From Azonexus sp. (GTDB lineage Bacteria > Pseudomonadota > Gammaproteobacteria > Burkholderiales > Rhodocyclaceae), in the NCBI GenBank assembly GCA_017983755.1, contig JAGOAU010000002.1, positions 62,001 to 126,000 of the forward strand: a stretch of DNA of 64,000 nucleotides, given 5' to 3'. A program made the translations under genes and the position numbers. The notes under the pieces were generated by a model that worked only from the letters and a program-made list of their open reading frames with translations, was not told the origin of the DNA and did no database searches. How positions within the stretch are numbered: the first letter of the stretch is position 1; each line of letters starts with the position of its first letter. Shown piece by piece: positions 1 to 11,200 of the stretch.

Positions 1-1226
1 TCGACCTGCAGCCGCGCCTTGCTGTCGTCGTCGAGCACCGCGAACAGACGGAATTCGCGCATCAGGCGTGGCGACAGATACTGGGCGATGAAGCTTTCGT
101 CCTTGAAGTTGCGCATCGCAAAATCGAAGGTTTCACGCCAGCCGGACCCGGCGATATCGGGAAACCAGGCGCGGTCCTCATCGGTCGGCATCTCGCAGAT
201 GCGCCGGATATCCCGCCACATGGCAAAACCCAATGCATACGGGTTGATGCCGGAATACCACTTGCTTGTGTAAGGCGGCTGGTAGACGACATTGGTGTGC
301 GACTGCAGGAATTCGAACATGAATCCGTCGTTCACCCGGCCCTCGTCGTACAGCGTATTGAGCAGCGTGTAATGCCAGAAGCAGGCCCAGCCTTCGTTCA
401 TCACCTGGGTCTGGCGCTGCGGGTAGAAATACTGGCCGATCTTTCTGATGATGCGCACGATCTCGCGCTGCCACGGCTCGAGTAACGGCGCGTTCTTCTC
501 GATGAAGTAGAGCAGGTTCTCTTCCGGCTCCTCGGGAAAGCGGCTTTCCTCGGTCGCCGCCACCGCCGCATCATGGCGCGGCAGGGTACGCCACAGATCG
601 TTGACCTGGGCCTGAAGATAGGCCTCGCGCTCGCGCTGGCGGGACTTCTCCTTTTCCAGCGACAGCGGCGGCGAGCGCTTGTAGCGGTCGACCCCGAGAT
701 TGGAGAGCGCATGACAGGCGTCGATCAGTTGCTCGACGGCATCGACCCCGTGACGCTCCTCGCACTCGGCGATGTAATTCCGCGCGAAAACCAGGTAGTC
801 GATGATGGCGTCGGCACTGGTCCACTGCTTGAACAGGTGGTTGCCCTTGAAGAAGGAGTTGTGGCCGTAGGCGGCATGGGCGATGACCAGCGCCTGCATG
901 GTCAGCGTGTTTTCCTCCATCAGATAGGCGATGCAGGGGTCTGAATTGATAACAATCTCGTAGGCCAGCCCCATGTGGCCGCGCTTATAGCGGTTCTCGG
1001 TTTCCAGGAAATGCTTGCCGAAGGACCAGTGGTGGTAATAGATCGGCATGCCGATGGCGGCGTAGGCGTCCATCATCTGCTCGGCAGTGATGATCTCGAG
1101 CTGGTGGCGATAGGTATCCAGCCCGTAGTTCCTGGCGACACGACCGATTTCGGCGTCGTACTGGGCAATGGCCTCCAGCGTCCAGTCCGAACCTTCGGCA
1201 ATTAGGCGGGAACGCTTTTTGGTCAT
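1..1226 (-). CDS. spoVR: SpoVR/YcgB family protein, 3' end cut by window edge
   Basis: Reading from an ATG at 1226 gives about 408 codons still open at the window edge; the family is usually about 500 residues, so the C-terminus is missing. The protein starts MTKKRSRLIAEGSDWTLEAI and carries the conserved stretch YYHHWSFGKHF and MNEGWACFWHY typical of SpoVR proteins. Its molecular function is not established in the family. The ATG overlaps the stop of the upstream yeaH homologue by 4 bp (ATGA at 1223-1226), so it is probably translationally coupled. The order prkA-yeaH-spoVR is a widely conserved stress or stationary-phase module in proteobacteria, which strongly supports the call. Confidence 0.93.
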   Translation of the reverse strand, partial: MTKKRSRLIAEGSDWTLEAIAQYDAEIGRVARNYGLDTYRHQLEIITAEQMMDAYAAIGMPIYYHHWSFGKHFLETENRYKRGHMGLAYEIVINSDPCIAYLMEENTLTMQALVIAHAAYGHNSFFKGNHLFKQWTSADAIIDYLVFARNYIAECEERHGVDAVEQLIDACHALSNLGVDRYKRSPPLSLEKEKSRQREREAYLQAQVNDLWRTLPRHDAAVAATEESRFPEEPEENLLYFIEKNAPLLEPWQREIVRIIRKIGQYFYPQRQTQVMNEGWACFWHYTLLNTLYDEGRVNDGFMFEFLQSHTNVVYQPPYTSKWYSGINPYALGFAMWRDIRRICEMPTDEDRAWFPDIAGSGWRETFDFAMRNFKDESFIAQYLSPRLMREFRLFAVLDDDSKARLQV

Positions 1227-2491
1227 GCCAGCCGCTTTCTGAACAGTTCGCGGAAGACCGGGTAGATATCGCTCGCCTCGGCGATGCGCTGCAGGGCGAA
1301 CTGGCCGGCGTGGGTAGCGGCCAGTATCGCGTACTCCTCCCAGAGATTCTGGGGTTCGCCGTCGGTGATCTCGATGTAGGCGAAATACTGGACCAGCGGC
1401 AGGATCGATTCCGCCAGCAATTCTCGACACTGCGGCGAATCGTCGTTCCAGTTGTCACCGTCGGAGGCCTGCGCGCCGTAGATATTCCAGGTGCTACTGG
1501 CGTAGCGCTTGCCGATGATCTGGCGCATCAGTTTGAGCGCGCTGGATACGATGGTGCCGCCGGTTTCGCGGGAGTGGAAGAAATTGTCCTCGTCGACTTC
1601 CTCGGCAACCGTGTGGTGGCGGATGAAGACCACTTCGATATGTTCGTAATTGCGATTCAGAAAGAGGTAAAGCAGCATGAAGAAGCGCTTCGCCATCTGC
1701 TTCTTCGCTTCGTCCATCGAGCCGGAAACGTCCATCAGGCAGAACATCACCGCCTGCGTCGACGGCTCGGGAATACGGATGCGATTGCTGTAACGCAGGT
1801 CGAACGGGTCGATGAAGGGGACGGCCTCGCGCCGCGCCTTCAGGTAGGCGATCTCGCGCTGCAGGCGCTCAACTTCGGCATCGTCCGGCGGCGTTTCGTC
1901 AAGCGCCTCCTCCAGTTCGGCCTGCAGGCCGCGCAGCCGCGTCGCGTACGGCCCGCCCACCGCAACGCGGCGCCCGGCGGCACCGCGCATGGTGCGCACC
2001 AGGTTGATGTTGGTCGGCACCCCACTTTGCGTATAGCCGGCGCGCACCCGCTTGTATTCGTCGATGCGCGCCAGTTGCCGCTTGACCAGGTTGGGCAGAG
2101 CCAGTTCATCGAAGAAGATGTCGAGAAACTCGTCGCGGGTCAGCGTGAATACGAAATCGTCCAGCCCCTCGCCGTCCGGGCTCGCCCGGCCGCCCTGGCC
2201 GGCGCCACCGGGTGGCGGCCGTTCCATTTCGTCGCCGGTCTGGAATCGGTCGTTGCCCGGGACCACCGATTCCCGCACGCCGCCCTTGCCGTGATGGAAT
2301 TGCGGCTCGGAAATATCCTTGCCGGGAATGCCGATCTTTTCGCCGTTTTCCAGGTCGCGAATACCGCGCCGGGCGATGGCATCCGACACCGCCTTGCGAA
2401 TCTGCCCCTTGAAGCGATGGATGAAGCGGCCCCGGTTGATCGAACTCTTGTTCCTGCTGTCCTGCCGCCGGTCGACAATGCGTACCGTCAT
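1223..2491 (-). CDS. yeaH: YeaH/DUF444 family protein with VWA-like metal site
   Basis: The product is about 422 residues. The C-terminal half holds a von Willebrand A-like MIDAS motif DVSGSMDE near residue 254, expected to bind a divalent metal; the N-terminal half is charged and glycine-rich. The start is the ATG at 2491, because GGGAGG lies 6 bases upstream; a TTG two codons earlier is open but less likely. The gene sits between prkA (48 bp upstream) and spoVR (4-bp overlap). By family knowledge it works with the PrkA kinase in nutrient stress responses, but its biochemical role is unclear. Confidence 0.93.
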   Translation of the reverse strand: MTVRIVDRRQDSRNKSSINRGRFIHRFKGQIRKAVSDAIARRGIRDLENGEKIGIPGKDISEPQFHHGKGGVRESVVPGNDRFQTGDEMERPPPGGAGQGGRASPDGEGLDDFVFTLTRDEFLDIFFDELALPNLVKRQLARIDEYKRVRAGYTQSGVPTNINLVRTMRGAAGRRVAVGGPYATRLRGLQAELEEALDETPPDDAEVERLQREIAYLKARREAVPFIDPFDLRYSNRIRIPEPSTQAVMFCLMDVSGSMDEAKKQMAKRFFMLLYLFLNRNYEHIEVVFIRHHTVAEEVDEDNFFHSRETGGTIVSSALKLMRQIIGKRYASSTWNIYGAQASDGDNWNDDSPQCRELLAESILPLVQYFAYIEITDGEPQNLWEEYAILAATHAGQFALQRIAEASDIYPVFRELFRKRLA

Positions 2492-2539
2492 GCTCAACCT
2501 CCCGTGGCGGGCGAGGCGCGCGACCCCGCCCGCGGTCTC

Positions 2540-4462
2540 TCACGACGACTTGCGTACCCGCAGGTACCACTCGCAAAGCAGGCGTACCTGCTTTTCGGTG
2601 TAACCCTTGGTAATCATGCGGTTGACGAAATCCTGATGCTTTTTCTGCTCGTCGGCGCTGGCCTTGGTATTGAAGGAGATGACCGGCAGCAGTTCCTCGG
2701 TGTTGGAGAACATCTTCTTTTCGATGACCGCCCGCAATTTTTCATACGAGATCCACGCCGGATTCTTGCCATCGTGCTTGGCGCGAGCCCGCAGCACGAA
2801 GTTGACCACCTCGTTGCGGAAGTCCTTGGGATTGCTGATGCCCGCCGGCTTCTCGATCTTGTCGAGTTCATCGTTCAGCGCGCTGCGATCGAGCATTTCA
2901 CCGGTATTCGGATCGCGGAATTCCTGATCCTGTATCCAGAAGTCAGCATAGGTGACATAACGGTCGAAGATGTTCTGGCCGTACTCGGAGTAGCTTTCCA
3001 GGTAGGCGGTCTGGATTTCCTTGCCGATGAACTCGGCGTAGCGCGGGCTGAGGAATTCCTTCAGGTAGCGCAGGTAGCGTTCCTCGATTTCGGGCGGGAA
3101 CTGCTCCTGTTCGATCTGCTGCTCCAGCACGTACATCAGGTGCACCGGGTTGGCCGCCACCTCGCGGTGGTCGAAATTGAAGACCTTGGACAGGATCTTG
3201 AAGGCGAAGCGGGTGGATAACCCGGTCATCCCCTCGTCGACCCCGGCAAAGTCGCGGTATTCCTGGTAGCTCTTGGCCTTGGGGTCGGTGTCCTTGAGGT
3301 TTTCCCCGTCGTACACCCGCATCTTGCTGTAGATGCTGGAATTTTCCGGTTCCTTGAGCCGCGACAGCACCGAGAACTGCGCCATCATCAATAATGTGTC
3401 GGGGGCACAGGGGGCCTTGGAGAGCGAGGAATTGACCAGCAGTTTTTCATAGATGTGCATCTCGTCCGTGACCCGCAGGCAGTAAGGCACCTTGACGATG
3501 TAGATGCGGTCGAGGAAGGCCTCGTTGTTGCGATTGTTCTTGAAGGTCAGCCATTCCGCCTCGTTGGAATGGGCCAGTACCATGCCCTCGAACGGAATTG
3601 CCCCGAAGCCCTCGGTACCCTTGTAATTCTGTTCCTGGGTCGCAGTCAGCAAGGGGTGCAGCACCTTGATCGGCGCCTTGAACATCTCGACGAACTCGAG
3701 CAGCCCGCGGTTGGCCAGGCACAAGCCGCCGGAGTAGGAATAGGCATCCGGGTCATTCTGCGAATAGGTTTCCAGCTTGCGGATATCGATCTTGCCGACC
3801 AGCGAGGAGATGTCCTGGTTGTTCTCGTCGCCCGGCTCGGTTTTCGAGACGGCGATTTGCGACAGCACCGACGGGCGCAGCTTGACCACGCGGAAGCGGC
3901 TGATGTCGCCGCCGAATTCATGCAGCCGCTTGACCGCCCACGGGCTCATGATGGTTCCCAGGTAACGGCGCGGAATGCCGTAATCCTCTTCGAGAATCGG
4001 CCCGTCTTCCATTACGTTGAACAGGCTGAGCGGCGATTCGTGCACCGGCGACCCCTTGACCGCGTAGAACGGCACTTTTTCGATCAGATACTTCAGCCGC
4101 TCGGCCAGCGAGGACTTGCCGCCGCCGACCGGGCCGAGCAGGTAAAGGATCTGCTTCTTTTCCTCCAGCCCCTGCGCCGCATGGCGGAAATAGGAAACGA
4201 TATGCTCGATCACCTCTTCCATGCCGTAGAACTCGCGAAAGGCCGGATAAAGCTTGAGCATCTTGTTGGCGAAGATGCGGGAGCGGCGCGAATCGGTTCG
4301 CGTATCGACCAGTTCCGGCTCGCCGATCGCCAGCAACATGCGCTCGGCAACCGTGGCGTAGGCCTTGGGGTCGCTCTTGCAGATATCCAGGTATTCCTGG
4401 ATCGACATTTCCTCTTCCTGCTGGGCCTCGTAACGGCTCTGGTAGCGGGTGAGTATTGACAT
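2540..4462 (-). CDS. prkA: PrkA-type serine protein kinase (YeaG)
   Basis: The 640-residue protein has the full family length. A Walker A motif GPVGGGKSS lies at residues 110-118 in an N-terminal AAA-like domain, followed by the C-terminal kinase-related domain seen in PrkA/YeaG proteins. The start ATG is preceded by AGGAGG with a 5-base spacing. It is the first gene of the prkA-yeaH-spoVR module. In E. coli the homologue YeaG is linked to sustained nitrogen starvation and stationary-phase physiology; the same role here is inferred from homology and gene order. Confidence 0.95.
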   Translation of the reverse strand: MSILTRYQSRYEAQQEEEMSIQEYLDICKSDPKAYATVAERMLLAIGEPELVDTRTDSRRSRIFANKMLKLYPAFREFYGMEEVIEHIVSYFRHAAQGLEEKKQILYLLGPVGGGKSSLAERLKYLIEKVPFYAVKGSPVHESPLSLFNVMEDGPILEEDYGIPRRYLGTIMSPWAVKRLHEFGGDISRFRVVKLRPSVLSQIAVSKTEPGDENNQDISSLVGKIDIRKLETYSQNDPDAYSYSGGLCLANRGLLEFVEMFKAPIKVLHPLLTATQEQNYKGTEGFGAIPFEGMVLAHSNEAEWLTFKNNRNNEAFLDRIYIVKVPYCLRVTDEMHIYEKLLVNSSLSKAPCAPDTLLMMAQFSVLSRLKEPENSSIYSKMRVYDGENLKDTDPKAKSYQEYRDFAGVDEGMTGLSTRFAFKILSKVFNFDHREVAANPVHLMYVLEQQIEQEQFPPEIEERYLRYLKEFLSPRYAEFIGKEIQTAYLESYSEYGQNIFDRYVTYADFWIQDQEFRDPNTGEMLDRSALNDELDKIEKPAGISNPKDFRNEVVNFVLRARAKHDGKNPAWISYEKLRAVIEKKMFSNTEELLPVISFNTKASADEQKKHQDFVNRMITKGYTEKQVRLLCEWYLRVRKSS

Positions 4463-4546
4463 GGCTGCCTCCTCTTCAGGTATGCGTCGACTGCCGGATT
4501 ACTGCTTTCTCCCTTGTTTCTTCAACGGCTCTCCCGGCCGATCGGT

Positions 4547-6640
4547 TTACGCCGCCAGTCGGGGACGCTGGCTGAAATCGTTCAATGCTTCGCCAATCCT
4601 GCCGCGCCCCCACTCCAGCTCCTCGCGGCTGATGATCAGGGGCGGCGCCAGACGCAACACCGTACCGTGCGTATCCTTGGTCAGCACACCGTACCCGAGC
4701 AATGCTTCGGCCAACGCACGGGCATCGCCCTGTCGCGGGTCGAGTTCGATACCGGCAAACAGGCCACGCCCGCGTACTGCCCGGATCATCGAGGCTCTCT
4801 CCTTCAGTTGGTGCAGCCGGACGAGCAAAAGTTCGCCCAAGACAGCGGAATTTTTTATCAGCCCCTCCTCTTCCAGCACATCGAGGGCGGTCAGTGCAAC
4901 GTGGCAGGCGAGCGGGTTGCCGCCAAAGGTCGAACCGTGGTCGCCCGGCGAGAACACCTGCATGACCGCCTCGTCGGCCAGGAAAGCCGAAACGGGCAGC
5001 AGGCCGCCGCCCAGCGCCTTGCCGAGAATGACGCCATCCGGGCGCACGCCCTCGTGCTCGCAGGCGAGCAGCCTGCCGCTTCGGCCGAGTCCGGTCTGGA
5101 CCTCGTCGGCGATCAGCAGGACATCAAGACGCCTGCAGATCGCCGCGCAGGCGGCCAGATAACCAGGCGGCGGCAGAATGATGCCGCCCTCGCCCTGGAT
5201 CGGCTCGACCAGAAATGCCGCCGTATTCGGCGTGATGGCCGCAGCCAGCGCCGCCGCATCGCCGTAGGGGACAAGCTTCAGACCGGCCGGAAACGGCCCG
5301 AAGCCGTCGCGGTACTGCGGATCGGACGACAAGCCGACGATGGCGATCGAGCGCCCGTGGAAATTGCCTTCGCAAGCGATGATTTCGGCACGGTCGCGCG
5401 GCACGCCCTTGACCTTATGCGCCCATTTGCGTGCGGCCTTGAGGGCGGTTTCGACCGCCTCCAGCCCGGTATTGACGGGCAATACCCGATCATAGCCGGT
5501 GATCAGCGCCAGCCGCCGCAACAGCTGCGGCAGACGGTCGTTGCTGTAGGCACGCGAGGTTACCGCCAGACGGGATGCCTGGCGGGCCAGCGCGGCGACC
5601 AGGCGCGGATGCGCATGACCGAAGCTGGTCGCCGAATAGGCGGACATCAGATCGAGGTAGCGGCGCCCTTCGACATCGCTGACCCAGCAGCCATGTCCTT
5701 CGTGCAACACCACCGGCAGTGGCGCGTAATTCCTGACACCGAAGCCGGCTTCCCAGCGCTGCAGGATGCCTTGGTCCGGCGCCGAGGCTGCATCCAGCAA
5801 ATCGAGAACCAGGTTCGCTGTCCGCCCATCCGGGTCGGCGACCGGATCGTACTCGGCAATCTCCAGCCCGACGAAGTTGCGTTCCCGCAGGACGCCGCGC
5901 ATGACCAGCTTGAGTGCCTCGGGGTCCAATCCGCCAGCAACCGGCGTCGAAACGCCAGGGGCTAACTCGGGATCAATTGCATCGAGGTCGAAGCTGATAC
6001 CCCAGGGTTCGCTACCGACGATGCGCAAGGCCTCGGCAAATACCTCGGCGAGTCCGCGTTCGGCAATTTCGTCCATGGTGAAAACGCGCACCCCCAAGGC
6101 CGCCAGATGCCCCACCTCCGCTGGTTCGCTGCTGCGCACGCCGACGACAACGGTCCGCGCCGGATCGAGTGCCGGCCCCGGGATTTCCGTCATGGCCGGA
6201 TCGCCCAGTCCGAACAGTGCCGCCAGCGGCATGCCGTGGGCGTTGCCCGACGGGCTGGATGCCGGCGTATGCGCATCGAGATGCGCGTCGATCCAGATCA
6301 GGCCAGGTGGCTCGCCCAGCGCGCGGCCGATGCCGCGCCAGGTACCCGCCGCCATCGAATGATCGCCGCCGATGATCAATGGACGCTCGCCGGCGGAAAT
6401 CGCCGCCGCCGTGACATCGGCGAGATCGCGCAGGACAATGCCGATTGCTGCGGTCGACGCTTCCGGAATGGCAATTTCCAGCCACTCCGCGGCCAGCCCG
6501 TTATGGCGGATGACTGACGGCAGACCGGCGTGGCGCAACGCCTCGGGACCACGGTCGCATGCGGAGAAGGAAGCGCCGAAACGGCAGGCCACCCCGATGC
6601 AGCGCACCGTCGGGTTCAGGGAGATGAGCCTGCGCATCAT
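4547..6640 (-). CDS. Fusion protein: arginase (N-terminal) and ornithine aminotransferase (C-terminal)
   Basis: One 697-residue frame covers two consecutive steps of arginine breakdown. Residues 1-290 are an arginase/ureohydrolase domain with the manganese ligand motifs GGDHS (91-95), DAHLDAH (118-124) and SFDLDAIDP (216-224). Residues from about 300 are a class III PLP aminotransferase of ornithine aminotransferase type, with ADEVQTGLGR (511-520) and the PLP lysine at about K541 in LGKALGGG. Arginine would give urea and ornithine, then glutamate semialdehyde. Two adjacent ATGs (6640 and 6637) follow AAGGAG; either could be used. No stop or frameshift separates the domains. The gene lies 84 bp upstream of the prkA start on the same strand's far side. 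A ureohydrolase acting on another guanidino compound cannot be excluded. Confidence 0.9.
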   Translation of the reverse strand: MMRRLISLNPTVRCIGVACRFGASFSACDRGPEALRHAGLPSVIRHNGLAAEWLEIAIPEASTAAIGIVLRDLADVTAAAISAGERPLIIGGDHSMAAGTWRGIGRALGEPPGLIWIDAHLDAHTPASSPSGNAHGMPLAALFGLGDPAMTEIPGPALDPARTVVVGVRSSEPAEVGHLAALGVRVFTMDEIAERGLAEVFAEALRIVGSEPWGISFDLDAIDPELAPGVSTPVAGGLDPEALKLVMRGVLRERNFVGLEIAEYDPVADPDGRTANLVLDLLDAASAPDQGILQRWEAGFGVRNYAPLPVVLHEGHGCWVSDVEGRRYLDLMSAYSATSFGHAHPRLVAALARQASRLAVTSRAYSNDRLPQLLRRLALITGYDRVLPVNTGLEAVETALKAARKWAHKVKGVPRDRAEIIACEGNFHGRSIAIVGLSSDPQYRDGFGPFPAGLKLVPYGDAAALAAAITPNTAAFLVEPIQGEGGIILPPPGYLAACAAICRRLDVLLIADEVQTGLGRSGRLLACEHEGVRPDGVILGKALGGGLLPVSAFLADEAVMQVFSPGDHGSTFGGNPLACHVALTALDVLEEEGLIKNSAVLGELLLVRLHQLKERASMIRAVRGRGLFAGIELDPRQGDARALAEALLGYGVLTKDTHGTVLRLAPPLIISREELEWGRGRIGEALNDFSQRPRLAA

Positions 6641-6738
6641 GCGACTCCTTTCCGCAATCGGAATTCCTAAGCTTCGCCGGTTTGACTATCTCCAGGTCAT
6701 CTGGTTCGTGCAACGTCGACAGCGCGCGAAGCCGGCAC

Positions 6739-6773
6739 AAAAAACCCCGCCGGCATTGCTGCCAGGCGGGGCT
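6739..6773 (-). terminator. Intrinsic terminator after gltD
   Basis: On the minus strand a GC-rich stem (CCCCGCC pairing with GGCGGGG) is followed by a run of six T, 17 bp past the gltD stop. Confidence 0.85.
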
Positions 6774-6789
6774 TTCGGATGCGTGCGGC

Positions 6790-8256
6790 TTAGCGTGGCA
6801 GCGTCGTGCTTCCCATCAGGAAGTTGTCGACTTCACGCGCAGCCTGGCGCCCTTCGCGGATGGCCCAGACGACCAGCGACTGGCCCCGGCGGACGTCCCC
6901 GGCTGCAAAGACCTTGGCGACATTGGTCGCGTAGCAGCCTTCGCCATCGGTCGTTGCCTTGGCATTTTGGCGCGCATCCTTCTCGACGCCGAAGGCATCG
7001 AGCAGGCCGCCGACCGGGTTGGTGAAGCCCATGGCCAGGAAGGCGTTGTCGCACGGCAGCTCGAATTCCGAACCTGCCACTTCGCTCATCTTGCCGTCCT
7101 TCCAGTCCAGACGGACGGCCTTGAGCGCCTTGACGTTGCCCTTGCCATCATCGACGAAGCCCTTGGTGGCGATGGCAAAATCGCGGGTGCAGCCTTCGTC
7201 GTGCGAGGAAGAAGTGCGCAGCTTGTACGGCCAGTACGGCCAGGTCAGGACCTTGTTCTCCTCTTCCGGCGGCATCGGCATCAGTTCGAACTGGGTCACC
7301 GAGGCGGCGCCGTGGCGATTCGACGTACCGACGCAGTCAGAACCGGTATCGCCGCCACCGATGACGATGACGTGCTTGCCCTTGACGTTGATCGGGTTGG
7401 CCTTGCCCTGCTGGACTTCCTTGTTCTGGGGAATCAGGAACTCGAGCGCGGCGTAGATGCCCTTGAGCTCGCGGCCCGGGACCGGCAGATCGCGCGGTAC
7501 TTCGGAACCGGCGGCGAGAATGACCGCGTCGAAATCCTTCTTGAGCTGATCAGCCGAAATGAACGCGGTCGAATCGTTGTTGATGCCGGCCGGCACGTTC
7601 TTGTCACCGATCACGACCTTGGTCTTGAAGGTGACGCCTTCGGCTTCCATCTGGGCGACACGACGGTCTACCAGGGTCTTTTCCATCTTGAAGTCCGGAA
7701 TGCCGTAGGCGAGCAGGCCGCCGATACGATCGCTCTTCTCGAACACGGTCACGTCGTGACCAACGCGCGCCAGTTGCTGGGCGGCAGCCAGGCCAGCCGG
7801 GCCGGAGCCGACGATGGCGACCTTCTTGCCAGTCTTCGCTTTCGGCGGCTGCGGCACAACCCAGCCCATTTCCCAGCCCTTGTCGATGATCGCATGCTCG
7901 ATCGACTTGATGCCGACCGGCGCGGCATTGATGCCGAGCGTACAGGCCGCTTCGCAGGGTGCCGGGCAGATGCGGCCGGTGAAATCCGGGAAGTTGTTGG
8001 TGGAGTGCAGCACTTCCAGCGCCTGTTTCCAGTTGCCGCGATAAACCAGATCGTTCCAGTCCGGAATGATGTTGTTCACCGGGCAGCCGTTGTTGCAGAA
8101 CGGGATACCGCAGTCCATGCAACGCGCGCCCTGGATCTTGGCATCGTCGTCAGACAAGGCGTGGACGAATTCCTTGTAGTGCTTCAGGCGCTGTTCGACC
8201 GGGTCGTACGACTCGGACAGGCGCTCGAATTCCATGAAGCCAGTCGGCTTGCCCAT
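6790..8256 (-). CDS. gltD: Glutamate synthase (NADPH) small subunit
   Basis: The 488-residue protein is the NADPH-oxidising subunit that feeds electrons to GltB to make glutamate from glutamine and 2-oxoglutarate. N-terminal cysteine clusters that bind 4Fe-4S centres are visible: [13 protein letters not shown] (from residue 46) and CPAPCEAAC (97-105). An FAD-binding motif VGSGPAG follows near residue 150, and a second Rossmann motif [11 protein letters not shown] lies in the NADPH domain. The start codon overlaps the gltB stop by one base (TAATG), with GAAGGAGG inside the gltB end as ribosome binding site, so the two subunits are translationally coupled. Confidence 0.97.
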   Translation of the reverse strand: MGKPTGFMEFERLSESYDPVEQRLKHYKEFVHALSDDDAKIQGARCMDCGIPFCNNGCPVNNIIPDWNDLVYRGNWKQALEVLHSTNNFPDFTGRICPAPCEAACTLGINAAPVGIKSIEHAIIDKGWEMGWVVPQPPKAKTGKKVAIVGSGPAGLAAAQQLARVGHDVTVFEKSDRIGGLLAYGIPDFKMEKTLVDRRVAQMEAEGVTFKTKVVIGDKNVPAGINNDSTAFISADQLKKDFDAVILAAGSEVPRDLPVPGRELKGIYAALEFLIPQNKEVQQGKANPINVKGKHVIVIGGGDTGSDCVGTSNRHGAASVTQFELMPMPPEEENKVLTWPYWPYKLRTSSSHDEGCTRDFAIATKGFVDDGKGNVKALKAVRLDWKDGKMSEVAGSEFELPCDNAFLAMGFTNPVGGLLDAFGVEKDARQNAKATTDGEGCYATNVAKVFAAGDVRRGQSLVVWAIREGRQAAREVDNFLMGSTTLPR

Positions 8257-11200
8257 TATGCAGCCTCCTTCTGTGCAGCAGCGGCCATCTCGGTGAGGGC
8301 GCGCTTGTATTCATGCGGATAGACTTTGACGAACTTCTCGCGGTAGGCATCCCAGTTGCCCAGGATGGCCTTGGCGGTCGCGCTACCAGTGTATTCGGCG
8401 TGACGGGTGATCAGCTCCTTGAGCTGGGTCTCGTCAGCGATGCCCAGATGCAACGGTTCGCCAGCGGCGTGACGCGACGCCGGCAAGACCTTCTCGAGGG
8501 CGACCTGCGCGAGGTTGCAGCGATGCTTGAAGCTGCCATCCTCATCGAGCACGTAGGCGATGCCACCCGACATGCCGGCCGCGAAGTTGCGCCCGGTCAT
8601 ACCCAGCACGACCACCGTGCCACCGGTCATGTATTCGCAACCGTGGTCGCCAACACCTTCAACAACAGCCGTGCCACCGGAATTACGAACACAGAAGCGT
8701 TCGCCGCCGACGCCTGCGAAGAACGACTCACCTTCGGTTGCGCCGTACATGACGGTATTGCCGCAAATGATGTTCTGCTGCGTATCACCCCGGAAATCCG
8801 GGCTCGGCTTGATGATGATGCGACCGCCCGACAGGCCCTTGCCGACGTAGTCGTTACCTTCGCCGGTCAATTCCAGCGTCACGCCCTTGGCCAGAAAGGC
8901 ACCGAAAGCCTGGCCGGCCGTACCGGTCAGCTTGACGTGGATGGTGTCGTCCGGCAAACCTGCATGACCGTAGCGGCGGGCAACTTCGCCCGACAACATG
9001 GTGCCGCAGGTACGATTGACGTTGATGATCTTCGTCTCGATCTGGACCTTCTGGCCCTTCTCGAGCGCCGGCTTGGCTTCGGCGATCAGCTTGTGATCCA
9101 GCGCCTTCTCGAGACCGTGGTCCTGGCCTTCGGTATGCAGACGCGGCACATCGGCCGGGACGTTCGGCTGGAAGAAGATCTTGGAGAAATCCAGTCCCTT
9201 GGCCTTCCAGTGTTCGATACCGGCACGCATGTCGAGCAGGTCGGCACGACCGACCAGATCGTCGAACTTGCGGATGCCCAGCTGGGCCATGATCTCGCGG
9301 ACTTCTTCGGCAACGAAGAAGAAGAAATTGACGACATGCTCAGGCTGACCGGAGAAGCGCTTGCGCAGCACCGGATCCTGCGTGGCCACACCGACCGGGC
9401 AGGTATTAAGGTGACACTTGCGCATCATGATGCAGCCTTCGACGACGAGCGGCGCCGTGGCGAAGCCGAACTCATCGGCGCCAAGCAGCGCACCGACGAC
9501 GACGTCGCGGCCGGTCTTCATCTGGCCATCGACCTGAACGCGGATGCGCGAACGCAGGCGGTTGAGCACAAGCGTCTGCTGGGTTTCGGACAGGCCGAGT
9601 TCCCACGGCGTACCGGCATGCTTGATCGACGACTGCGGCGAAGCACCCGTACCACCATCGAAGCCGGCGATCACGACGTGATCGGCCTTGGCCTTGGCGA
9701 CACCGGCAGCCACCGTACCAACGCCGACTTCGGATACCAGCTTGACCGAGATGGACGCCTTGGAATTGGCGTTCTTCAGGTCATGAATTAGCTGAGCCAA
9801 ATCTTCGATGGAGTAGATGTCGTGGTGCGGCGGCGGCGAAATCAGGCCGACACCCGGCACCGAGTGACGCAGGAAACCTATGTACTCGGAAACCTTGTGA
9901 CCCGGCAACTGGCCGCCTTCACCCGGCTTGGCACCCTGTGCCATCTTGATCTGGATCTGGTCGGCATTGACCAGATATTCGGTCGTCACGCCAAAGCGAC
10001 CGGAAGCGACCTGCTTGATGGCCGAACGCAGCGAATCGCCTTCCTGGAAGGTGTAGTCGCGTTCGATACGCGAAGCACCGACCACTTCGGACAGCGTCTG
10101 GCCGGCCTTAAGCGGCACGAAACGCTTGGCATCCTCACCACCTTCACCGGTATTCGACTTGCCGCCGATACGGTTCATGGCGATGGCCAGCGTCGTGTGG
10201 GCTTCGGTCGAGATCGAGCCGAGCGACATGGCGCCCGTAGCGAAGCGCTTGACGATTTCCTTGGCGGATTCGACTTCTTCGAGCGGAATGGCCGTGCCGG
10301 TCGGTTTGAATTCGAACAGGCCGCGCAGAGTCAGGTGACGCTTGGTCTGATCGTTGATCAGCTTGGCGTATTCCTTGTAGGTCTCGTACTTGCCGGAGCG
10401 GGTCGAATGCTGCAGCTTGGCGATCGAATCCGGTGTCCACATGTGTTCTTCGCCGCGGGTGCGGTAAGCGTACTCACCGCCGGCATCAAGCATGTTGGCC
10501 AGCACGGGATCAGCGGAGAAGGCTTCGTCATGCAGGCGAATGGCTTCCTCGGCAACCTCGAATACACCGATACCTTCGACGTTCGAAGGCGTACCGGTAA
10601 AGTACTTTTCGACAAACTCCTTCTGCAGACCGATGGCTTCGAAGATCTGGGCACCGGTGTAGGCCATATAGGTCGAGATGCCCATCTTGGACATGACCTT
10701 CATAAGGCCCTTGCCGATGGCCTTGACGTAGTTCTTGGCGTACTTCTCGGCCTTTGCGGCATCGCCCTTGGCAAAGCTGGCGATCGTTTCGAGCGCGACG
10801 TAGGGGTGAACCGCTTCGGCGCCGTAGCCACCGAGCAGGGCAAAGTGATGCGTTTCGCGCGCCGAACCGGTCTCGACGACGAGACCGGCACTGGTGCGCA
10901 GGCCTTTCTTGACGAGATGCTGGTGGATAGCAGAAGTGGCAAGCAGCGCTGGAATAGCGACATGCTCGGCATCAACCTTGCGGTCGGAGACGATCAGGAT
11001 GTTGGCGCCGGAACGCACGGCATCTTCGGCATCAGCCGCCAGCGACGCGAGGCGTGCCTCGATACCGTCCTTGCCCCAGGCGACCGGGTAACAGATATCA
11101 AGTTCGAAAGACTGGAATTTGTTGGACGTGTACTTCTCGATGTTGCGCAGCTTTTCCATGTCGTCGAACGACAGGACGGGCTGCGATACCTCGAGACGGA

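Noticed and set aside
690-700. GTCGAC hits inside spoVR, yeaH, aroB (near 13997) and other genes as repeat copies
   Set aside because: They lack the A/T tracts or encode residues conserved in the family, so chance occurrence of a 6-bp site in GC-rich DNA is enough. The aroB hit resembles copy D but lies in a normally conserved segment.
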